From Corallococcus coralloides DSM 2259 (lineage in GTDB: Bacteria; Myxococcota; Myxococcia; Myxococcales; Myxococcaceae): a stretch of 64,000 nt of DNA. Below are positions 14,417 to 21,328 of the stretch, one piece after another. The notes beneath the pieces were generated by a model that had not been told where the DNA came from, made no database searches, and saw only the letters and a program-made list of their open reading frames with translations. The DNA lies in the NCBI RefSeq assembly GCF_000255295.1, contig NC_017030.1:7538328-7602327 (forward strand), in the 5' to 3' direction. Positions within the stretch are counted from its first letter, which is position 1, and the number at the start of each line of letters is the position of its first letter. The position numbers and the translations under genes were made by a program.

Positions 14417-17138
14417 CCAGCGAGGTGGGAACCCGAACCTCCCAGGGCTCGCCGACCGGCACCGGACGGCCGTAGTCCCGGTCGGTGGCCGCGCGCAGCT
14501 CCTCGGAGATGGCCAGGAAGTCATCGTCCCCCATCACCACCCCATCCCCGCCAAACACACGCCCCGTGCGCTTGAAGTGTTCGAGCGCGGCGGCGAAGCC
14601 ATTTCGCACCGGAACCACGACGCGCGCACCACCGGCCCGCAGGAACTCCGTGAAGGCGGGGTCGGCCCCCAGTGGCATGCGCACCCGTTCCTCCCACGTG
14701 GACTTGCGCCCCCAGAAGTACGGATAGGCGACGTACTGCAGGTTCTCCCATTCGAAGGCCTGCTCGAAGAAGCGGACATAGGGCCCCTGCTCCGCCGCGC
14801 TCGCCAGTGCGACCTGGGGCCGCATCGCGCCGTCCGTCTCCACGGCGCCAAACGCATCGAAGTGCTGCGCGGTGGCGATGCTGATGCATGCCTTCTTGAG
14901 CTCATCCATGAGCAGCCGGTGCGCCTCCTCCGCGCCCCGCTCGGGGAGCTTCACGCCCCGGGCCACGGAGCGGGCCGCCAGTGCGTCCTCATAGGCCCGG
15001 ACCTGACGTTCATGGGCGGCCCGGATGGCGGAATAGGTCCTGAGCCGCCAGGCCTCGTGTTCGCGCGCGGTCGGCCGGCAGAACACATGCACGGTCACCA
15101 GGACGTTGCGCGGAGCAATGCCGATGGTGCCGACCTTCAACGCGCCTGCGTATGCGACTCCATCCTCGGTGCCGAGCAGGCGCTCCTGGACCCCGGAGTT
15201 CTCCGTGAAGTCGAAGATGTGGGGCCCGACGGTGCAGAAGAACTGCCCGCCATGATGCAGGGCCACCACCTTGCAGGCCACGGCCTCCCACCCCTCCCCC
15301 ACCTCGATCTCCGCCTGCTGGGCGAGCCCCGCGGGGCGGTTCTCCTCGTCGAGGTCCTCGTGGGTGAAGGAGCACGTCCTGATGACCCAGTCGGGCGGGG
15401 GCGGCTCCACGTCCGCGGTAGCGCCATGGTCGGCCGCGTGGCGTTGATACGTCACGTCGGCGATATCATCGGGGCGGAGCGTGAACACGTCCGGCTCCTT
15501 CAGGCCCGAGACCGCCGCCAGGTCCTCCTTCAAGGCGCGCAGCAGGTAGGCCCCGGGCTCTGGCACGTCAAACTCATACATCTCCCGGAGGCCGTAGTTG
15601 TAGGTCCGGGCTTCGTAGCACTTGGTCACGAACTGATACATGCCCCGGCGCGGTGTCGCCTCCGGGTTGGTGAGGGTATGGCTGTTGCGCTCCTCCACCT
15701 CCTCGGTGGTCCGCGTGCTGCGCAGGGTCCGGACCTTCTCCTCCAACCGCGACACGCTCTTCTGGACGACCTCCCGCCCGACCTGGGAGGCGGTCTTCCT
15801 GGAGCGCTCACTGGCGGATTCGTAGCCTGCCTCCGCGTTCGCCTCGACCTCGACGACAGGCCCGTAGCTGGCCTTGACCCGCAGCCCGGCGCGCACCGAG
15901 AACTCCTCCCGCACGGTCTCCGAGACCTCGGAGGAGAGCTCGAACCGGTCGGTGGCCCCGAACTCCTTCTCCTCGGCCTCGTTGCGCTCCTTCTCCTCCG
16001 AATAGAACTCCTCGACCGTCCGGCGCCGCCGGTGTTCACGAACCCGGGTCTCCCCGGGCATGACGTTCTCGATATGGGCGAGGTCCGCCTCCACGTAACC
16101 CTTCAGCTCCTGCCGGACGACGAGCAGCTCACCGACCCCGAGCCTGCGAAGCATTCCCACCGAGCGTGGAAGCTCAGGGGTGGGGGGAGAAACAGGCACG
16201 TGGAACACCCCACCCCGCAGGACCCACCGCCCCAGCAGCTCCGGAGAGAAGCGCAGCAACTGCTGGGTCCGCGCGTGACGCAGCTCCCCCTGGAGCCTGG
16301 GGACGGAGTCCGTTTTCGGCTCGAGTCCAAGCTCCGCGAGCACGGTGGAGGTGGCCCCGCTCAGCGAGGCGATGCCACTGGGAGAAAGCCGGAGACTGGC
16401 CAGGGAAGTCGGCGAGGTGACGCGAATCACCTCCCCCTTCCGGGGCGGAAGCCGCGGCGCCGCCACCACCGTGAATGACGAGACCGGCAGGCGGGCCAGT
16501 TCCGCGAGCGCGAGCGCGATGCGTCCGACCTTCCCAACCTCCACCGTGGGGATGGGCTCCGGGGCTGGCGCGGGTGGCGTATCCGTCAGGACAGGCGGGG
16601 CCCCGGACGCGAGGCCCGGGGGAAAACGGAGCGGCGCGAAGAGAAGGGCCATCACGGCGGCGTCGGGGAGCGAGGGCTCCGCCGCCAGGCGCCGGATGAG
16701 CCGCATCAACCGAAGGCACCGCGCCAGCCTGCCGGCGTCCCCTGGGACGGGTGTCCGGGAGAGTCCATGGACGAGGAGCCAATCACAGAGCCACGCCTCC
16801 ACGGCGGCCCACTCCGGGCGTGACACATCCTTCGCGCGATCCGGATAGTGGGCATCCAGCAGCTTACGGGAGACGAGCGAGGACACGGGACGATGCCGCA
16901 GGAGCGCGGCGTCCAGGGTCTGCACCCGGGTCGCGATGGTGAGGAACTCCTTCGAGTCCTGGGGAGCTCCGTCAGGCGAGTCCTGGAAATGGCGCAGGGC
17001 GGTTTCGATCGCCTTGGCATTCCCACCGGCCTTCGCGAGCGAGGCCTGGAGCACGGTCTGCGCGGCGAGTTCGGTGGTCTCTCCACGGTGCGGCTCGGCG
17101 GCGCGGAGCACGACGAAGCGAAAGAGTTCTTCCTTCAT
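14349..17138 (-). CDS. Large conserved-looking protein with Glu/Arg-rich coiled coil, unknown function
   Basis: This 929-residue protein starts at 17138 (MKEELFRFVV) after GAGAGG; the upstream 41 codons of open frame look non-coding. The N-terminal 200 residues are helical. A Pro-rich linker leads to a middle segment, LGVGELLVVRQELKGYVEAD, then AHIENVMPGETRVREHRRRR. A highly charged stretch of about 170 residues follows (EEKERNEAEEKEF, SRLEEKVRTLRSTRTTEEV), probably a long coiled coil or amphipathic beta domain. After it come MYEFDVPEPGAYLLRAL and a C-terminal mixed domain. No signal peptide, transmembrane helix or enzyme motif was seen. I recall similar HIENV-plus-charged-middle proteins only as hypotheticals, so no function is assigned. 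It is convergent with the two-gene unit and overlaps it. Confidence 0.6.
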   Translation of the reverse strand: MKEELFRFVVLRAAEPHRGETTELAAQTVLQASLAKAGGNAKAIETALRHFQDSPDGAPQDSKEFLTIATRVQTLDAALLRHRPVSSLVSRKLLDAHYPDRAKDVSRPEWAAVEAWLCDWLLVHGLSRTPVPGDAGRLARCLRLMRLIRRLAAEPSLPDAAVMALLFAPLRFPPGLASGAPPVLTDTPPAPAPEPIPTVEVGKVGRIALALAELARLPVSSFTVVAAPRLPPRKGEVIRVTSPTSLASLRLSPSGIASLSGATSTVLAELGLEPKTDSVPRLQGELRHARTQQLLRFSPELLGRWVLRGGVFHVPVSPPTPELPRSVGMLRRLGVGELLVVRQELKGYVEADLAHIENVMPGETRVREHRRRRTVEEFYSEEKERNEAEEKEFGATDRFELSSEVSETVREEFSVRAGLRVKASYGPVVEVEANAEAGYESASERSRKTASQVGREVVQKSVSRLEEKVRTLRSTRTTEEVEERNSHTLTNPEATPRRGMYQFVTKCYEARTYNYGLREMYEFDVPEPGAYLLRALKEDLAAVSGLKEPDVFTLRPDDIADVTYQRHAADHGATADVEPPPPDWVIRTCSFTHEDLDEENRPAGLAQQAEIEVGEGWEAVACKVVALHHGGQFFCTVGPHIFDFTENSGVQERLLGTEDGVAYAGALKVGTIGIAPRNVLVTVHVFCRPTAREHEAWRLRTYSAIRAAHERQVRAYEDALAARSVARGVKLPERGAEEAHRLLMDELKKACISIATAQHFDAFGAVETDGAMRPQVALASAAEQGPYVRFFEQAFEWENLQYVAYPYFWGRKSTWEERVRMPLGADPAFTEFLRAGGARVVVPVRNGFAAALEHFKRTGRVFGGDGVVMGDDDFLAISEELRAATDRDYGRPVPVGEPWEVRVPTSLVSLREDASLPRWEVTPPPPGGV

Positions 17139-17311
17139 GGGAACGGAACCTCTCCATCCGCGATCACATGGCCACGAACCGTCCACGAAGCTTTGAGAGC
17201 TGGGGCCGCGAATGACAAGCAGGTCCGGCACCCCGAACATCCGGCAGCTCGGAAGTATCAAAGGCCGGACCTTGGTCCTGACCTTTCAGGCAGCCCGCTT
17301 CGCCTGGCGCA

Positions 17312-18091
17312 TCATCCCTCTACGATGAACGTGGTGGAGTCCACGCCGGTGTTCCCGGTGGCGGGGTCGTACGCGGTCACCGTGACTTCGTATGCGCCCT
17401 GCTGCTGTACGGAGAGCTCTGCCTCGAAGGTGCTGGTCTTCCCGGCGTACTTCAGGGGGACCTGGGTGAGCGGCTTTCCGTTGTGCTTCACCGTGGCCTG
17501 CAACTCATACCGACTGGAGTCCCAGAGCCCCTTGGGCTCGGTCGGGCAGCCACACATGAGGGTGAGATTGGCGCGAAGAGGAACGGTGAGCTGCTTGTCT
17601 TTCGAGAGCTTGATGAACTCGTGAGCGGATGGCGTCAGCACATCCACCACGAAGCCAGGCAGCTCCAGGATGAGGCCATCGCCCTCGAGGTGCTTGCCGG
17701 GCAGCAGCCAGAGCTGGGTCGTGCTGGTCGCGAGCGCCTGCCGCTGCGCAAGAGGCCCGGACACCTCCACCGTCACCAGCCGCGGCTCGGCGATGTCCAG
17801 GGTGGCCGTGAACTTCGCGGAGGACTCATCCGCGAGTAGCGCTCCCCGCACCTGTGGCTGCTTCATCAGCGTCTGGGTGTTGCCTGTCGAGCCGGCGGTG
17901 ACGCCGCTGGCCAGCACCTGGCCGGTCTGACCATCCCGGAGCACGACTCGCACGCCCCCCATGGACGTCCCGATGAACTTGCCGTCCCGGGCGCGAGCCC
18001 TCACGACCAGTCGTGTCTCCGAGGCAAGAGCTGTCGTGGAGAAGAACAGCAGGGTCCAGAGGCAGGCTTTGATGATGCTTCGCGAGTTCAT
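17312..18091 (-). CDS. Exported protein with Ig-like C-terminus, unknown function
   Basis: This 259-residue protein has a Sec signal peptide (MNSRSIIKACLWTLLFFSTTALA, cleavage after ALA). The mature part is beta-rich. The last 60 residues (KYAGKTSTFEAELSVQQQGA, YEVTVTAYDPATGNTGVDST) look like an Ig-like fold, and MCGCPTEPKGLWDSSRYE is a distinctive Cys-Gly-Cys segment that could bind metal or form a disulfide. It probably acts in the periplasm. Its start overlaps the stop of the DNA alkylation repair gene by 4 bp, so the two are co-transcribed although their likely compartments differ. Confidence 0.65.
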   Translation of the reverse strand: MNSRSIIKACLWTLLFFSTTALASETRLVVRARARDGKFIGTSMGGVRVVLRDGQTGQVLASGVTAGSTGNTQTLMKQPQVRGALLADESSAKFTATLDIAEPRLVTVEVSGPLAQRQALATSTTQLWLLPGKHLEGDGLILELPGFVVDVLTPSAHEFIKLSKDKQLTVPLRANLTLMCGCPTEPKGLWDSSRYELQATVKHNGKPLTQVPLKYAGKTSTFEAELSVQQQGAYEVTVTAYDPATGNTGVDSTTFIVEG

Positions 18092-18843
18092 GATGTCTTG
18101 TACTCCAGCGCAAGTAGCGACTTCCGTTGTTTCGGATCCAGCCGTTCAATGGCATAGCGCAGGGTGTCCCGTTGCATCCTGGAGATGTTCTCCTGGATGA
18201 ACGCCACCACCGCCTCCCGGTGGTGCTCCGCCGCCACCTTCAGCAGCCACCCCACGCTCTTCTGCACATACGGCTCTGGGTCCGATAGCAACCGGTGTGC
18301 ATTTCCGAGAATCACATCGAGGGGCAGCATGTAGCTGGAGGAGCGAATCCTGCGGCTCACGAATTTCACGAGCGCGACGTTCGCCGCCCTCCGGCACCAG
18401 GGGGAACGGGATCCGGTCCAGTGCTGGATTCGGGTGAGTGCGGGCGTCCGGGTGAGGAAGAACGGGTAGAGCACCGTCAGACACAGGTCGTCGCACTGGG
18501 CCCAATTCCAGACGGAGTGCTCCAGCCAGAACCGGAAGCGGTCCAGCAGCGACTCGTCGAACGAGCGCCCGACGGCCTTGCGGACCACGGCGAACCCCAG
18601 GAGCACCTCCTCGTGGTGGTTCGCCTGGGCGAGCAGTTCCTCGGTCACCGCCAGGCGGTCCTCGGGCGACAGGCCCCGCTCCTTGGCGAACGCATCTGCG
18701 ATGCGCCGCACCTCCGCGTTGGGGACCCCAAGGGCTCGGATGTCCGTGGGGAAGTAGCGGCGCGTCGCCTCGGCGAGGCGAGGGTCACTCCGCGCCTTCA
18801 GGGTGCGGCGAAGCTCTTCGGTCATGGCAGGGAGCGCGCTCAT
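18088..18843 (-). CDS. AlkD-like DNA alkylation repair protein
   Basis: This 251-residue all-helical protein starts at 18843 (AGGA upstream); ATG 18825 is an alternative. It matches the HEAT-like-repeat DNA glycosylases of the AlkC/AlkD group: an N-terminal YFPTDIRALGVPNAEVRRIA segment, DESLLDRFRFWLEHSVWNWA, the WCRRAANVALVKFVSR helix and the SDPEPYVQKSVGWLLKVAAE helix with the family Trp. These enzymes remove bulky or cationic N-alkylated bases without flipping them. No other alkylation-repair gene is adjacent. It is translationally coupled to the exported protein downstream. Confidence 0.8.
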   Translation of the reverse strand: MSALPAMTEELRRTLKARSDPRLAEATRRYFPTDIRALGVPNAEVRRIADAFAKERGLSPEDRLAVTEELLAQANHHEEVLLGFAVVRKAVGRSFDESLLDRFRFWLEHSVWNWAQCDDLCLTVLYPFFLTRTPALTRIQHWTGSRSPWCRRAANVALVKFVSRRIRSSSYMLPLDVILGNAHRLLSDPEPYVQKSVGWLLKVAAEHHREAVVAFIQENISRMQRDTLRYAIERLDPKQRKSLLALEYKTS

Positions 18844-18904
18844 CGCGCCGCCATCCTGCACCAGTTGCTGGAGATTCAGGTCCACGGCCGGCCGGGCCCT
18901 GACG

Positions 18905-18941
18905 AAGAGCCTGGCAACCCGTACTGGATTGCCAGGCTCTT
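18905..18941. terminator. Hairpin copied from the ssrA terminator
   Basis: Arms AAGAGCCTGGCAA and TTGCCAGGCTCTT (13 bp) lie just behind the stop of the minus-strand metalloprotein gene. It is the same hairpin as the ssrA terminator near 28.4 kb, lengthened by 3 bp at its base. Confidence 0.6.
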
Positions 18942-18952
18942 TCACTGTGGAG
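18908..18952. repeat. Partial ssrA 3'-end repeat, copy A
   Basis: These 45 bp are identical to 28399-28443, which is the ssrA terminator plus the last bases of the tmRNA acceptor stem. The next 10 bp match at 8 positions, then similarity ends. The orientation is the same as at the ssrA locus, so this is a direct repeat. Likely origin: a displaced tmRNA 3' end left at the far side of an element that integrated at ssrA. Confidence 0.8.
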
Positions 18953-18967
18953 ACAGAGGGAACCGAC

Positions 18968-20497
18968 TCACGTCCTCCGGGTTGGGAAGGGATAGATGAA
19001 GTGCGGCACGACGTCACCCCGGTGCCGGACGAACAGCGGCCCCCAGGCGGGGTTCCGGTCGTGCATCTGTTTGAGCATGCGCACCATCCGGTCGAAGATC
19101 TTGCGCACGTCGGCCTGCTCGGACAGGCCGGCGACGACGCCGGCCGCCACGACGTGCGCGGCGTAGATTCCGGTCGAGAGCTCCTCCGTGAGGTTGCCCA
19201 CGCCCGTCGCGAGCCGGCGCCTCAGTTGCTGCACCCGCTGCTCGTCCTGGTTCCGCCAGTTCTGGATCCACGCGAGCGACTGCCCTTCGAGCGCCTTCGC
19301 ACGATGGGTCATGATGGCGTCCGCGACCACGTCCGCCGACAGACGCGCCTGCTCGGGCGTCACGCGCTGGGTGCCCAACCGGAGCTCCGCGGGGTTCAGG
19401 TCCTTGTCCACCTCGTCGAAGATGACCTGGGCCCAGGCCTCCGCCTGGCTGAAGCGCAGGCGCTTCACGACACTCCCGGCGAGGTAGCCCCGGACGATGT
19501 CGGCGGGGTGTGGATCCGACGAGCCTCCCACGTTCCTCAGGCGCCCGGCCCCGCCGAACGCGGAGTCCAGCCCCCGGAAGTATCCGATGAGGCCGATGCC
19601 CGCGGCAGGCCCCATGTTGAGGATGCCGAGCACGTCCGCGCCCGTCTCGTCGATGCGCCGGGCCCAGTAGTTCGCCAGGAGAGAGAGGCCCTGCTTCTGG
19701 AGGCGGTCGTAGACCACGGAGGACAGCTCCTCCGCGAGCCCGGTGTCGGCGTGGAGGATGTCGTGCCCGCCGACTTCGTGTCCGAGCGCGGCCCACGCGA
19801 GCAGGCCCGCGCGGCCCTGCGAGGGCGGGAGGTTGACGATGCCGCACTCCAGCCCCAGGACGGAGAAGGTCGCGTCCACCGGCCACGTGTACGGCCCGAA
19901 GTCCGGGTTCCCCCACTTCACCAGCGGCGCGAGCGTGCCCTGGTCCGGTGGATGAACGCCCCGGCGATCCTCCGCGCTGAGGAAGCCGTCGTACAGGTCG
20001 CTGACCACCTCCTCGAACGCATCCGTGGCGATGCGCTGGTACCCCTCCCCGTTCTGGAGGATGGCGTGTGCCGCGTCCATCAGGAGCCCGGCCTCGGACT
20101 CACGCCGTGGGTCGCGCACCAGCGTGTCGGCGAACCCCTGGGGGCCGATCCGATCCAACGTCTTCAGGTAGGGCACGAGGACCGCGTCGCGGTAGAGCGG
20201 AGGCAGCGTGGCCCGCGCCGCCTCGAGCCGGCCGCGCAGCTGGTGATAGTCGGTGGGCTCTGGCGGGCCCGGGTCCGTGTCCTGCGCCGCCAGCACCACT
20301 TCGCGGATGCAGGCAGGCAGGTTCCGGATGTCCACGGCCGGCGCTGCTGCTCCGGGGCCTCGCGCTGAGGCCTTCGCGGCAGGTGACTCCTCCAAGAGGG
20401 CCTCCTCCGACGGACGCCCCCGAACACGCTTCGCGGCGCTGCGCGGCAGGGTGCCCCCTCCCCGCCGGACCTTCCGAGTGACCACTTGCCTCGCCAT
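18968..20497 (-). CDS. Putative metalloprotein with HEVGGH motif
   Basis: This 509-residue protein starts at 20497 after a strong AGGGGAGG ribosome binding site; no signal peptide. The basic N-terminal 60 residues are low complexity. The central region carries ALGHEVGGHDILHADTGLAE and, about 50 residues later, RRIDETGADVLGILNMG. His, Glu, His and a later acidic pair are arranged as in zinc metallopeptidases, but three residues, not two, separate Glu from the second His, so this is not a classical HExxH site. The C-terminal part is helical and hydrophilic. It may be a peptidase of an unusual family or a vanadium/metal-dependent enzyme. Function unknown. Confidence 0.6.
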   Translation of the reverse strand: MARQVVTRKVRRGGGTLPRSAAKRVRGRPSEEALLEESPAAKASARGPGAAAPAVDIRNLPACIREVVLAAQDTDPGPPEPTDYHQLRGRLEAARATLPPLYRDAVLVPYLKTLDRIGPQGFADTLVRDPRRESEAGLLMDAAHAILQNGEGYQRIATDAFEEVVSDLYDGFLSAEDRRGVHPPDQGTLAPLVKWGNPDFGPYTWPVDATFSVLGLECGIVNLPPSQGRAGLLAWAALGHEVGGHDILHADTGLAEELSSVVYDRLQKQGLSLLANYWARRIDETGADVLGILNMGPAAGIGLIGYFRGLDSAFGGAGRLRNVGGSSDPHPADIVRGYLAGSVVKRLRFSQAEAWAQVIFDEVDKDLNPAELRLGTQRVTPEQARLSADVVADAIMTHRAKALEGQSLAWIQNWRNQDEQRVQQLRRRLATGVGNLTEELSTGIYAAHVVAAGVVAGLSEQADVRKIFDRMVRMLKQMHDRNPAWGPLFVRHRGDVVPHFIYPFPTRRT

Positions 20498-20668
20498 GCG
20501 GACCTCCCCTGTGTTGCAACGGAAGGTGCGTCTGCCGCCCGCGCGAACCATGGGCTGGCGGGGCACGCGAGATGGTGGCGCCGCGCCACTGCCCGGGACT
20601 TCGGGCCGGGTCGGCGCCACCGTCCCGGGCACCTCATGCGTCGGAGGAGCGCGATAGCCCGTCCGCTG

Positions 20669-21043
20669 TCAGTTGCCGCGGTAGGTGGTGTTGAGGATGC
20701 CGATGCCCGCGCCTTCCACATACAGGCTGACGGGCGTGCCCTGGGTGGCGGCCTGGGTGGCGCGCTCGAACAGGCCCAGGCGCTCGGCCTCGCTGTACTC
20801 GTAGCCGCCGGACGAGGCGCCCGAGCCCAGGTAGTAGTAGTTGCCGACGAAGCTCCCAGAGCAGTTCGCCCCGGTGTTCATCTGCACGACCACGTAGCCC
20901 TGGCCGTAGGTGAGGTTGGGCTGCCGGGTGTACGTCGCCGCGCAGACGTAGCCATTCACGGTGATGGGGGACGCCGCCAGGGCCGTGCTGGCAAATCCGA
21001 CCGACATCATCACCGCCGCAACAACGATGGACGCTCGCTTCAT
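20669..21043 (-). CDS. Small exported protein, unknown function
   Basis: This 124-residue protein starts after AAGGGGAC and has a clear signal peptide (MKRASIVVAAVMMSVGFA..., cleavage after ALA). The mature part of about 100 residues has two Cys (GYVCAATY, ANCSGSF) spaced for one disulfide, many Tyr and Gly residues, and a C-terminal beta-rich segment SLYVEGAGIGILNTTYRGN. It is probably a small periplasmic or extracellular beta protein. It lies within the candidate island and has no recognised family. Confidence 0.7.
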   Translation of the reverse strand: MKRASIVVAAVMMSVGFASTALAASPITVNGYVCAATYTRQPNLTYGQGYVVVQMNTGANCSGSFVGNYYYLGSGASSGGYEYSEAERLGLFERATQAATQGTPVSLYVEGAGIGILNTTYRGN

Positions 21044-21216
21044 GGTGTTGTCCCCTTATGCCGTTGGCTGAGGCCTCCGCGCCCGGGATGGGCGTGGGGC
21101 TCCGGAAAGCGTTTCTGCATTTCCGCTCGAAGCAACGTGCGGGACGGTTTTTCCCCCTCACCTCTTTTTCACGTTCGAGGGTGTGTACCGCACCGGCTCG
21201 TGGAGACACCGGGTGG

Positions 21217-21261
21217 GGGAGGGAATCGAACCCTCGTCCGAAAGCCGTCGGCTCTTCGACC
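21217..21261. repeat. Partial ssrA repeat, copy B
   Basis: These 45 bp are identical to 28447-28491 and cover the tmRNA T-arm and adjoining stem (GAGGGAATCGAACCC...). The flanks diverge on both sides. Copies A and B together represent two neighbouring 45-bp blocks of ssrA, both in direct orientation. It is not a functional tRNA or tmRNA, since no acceptor stem or tag frame is present. Confidence 0.8.
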
Positions 21262-21328
21262 CTGCGCGCCCTCCAGTGAGCGGCGGGGAAAGCCCCGCCG
21301 CCACCTCATGCACCCGAGCCGGTGGGCT

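Noticed and set aside
20634..21209. Long minus-strand frame across the small exported protein
   Set aside because: It is a shadow of the 124-residue gene at 20669-21043, which has the signal peptide and ribosome binding site.
21217..21261. A tRNA or second tmRNA gene at copy B
   Set aside because: Only the T-arm block is present. There is no acceptor stem, no D-arm and no tag frame.
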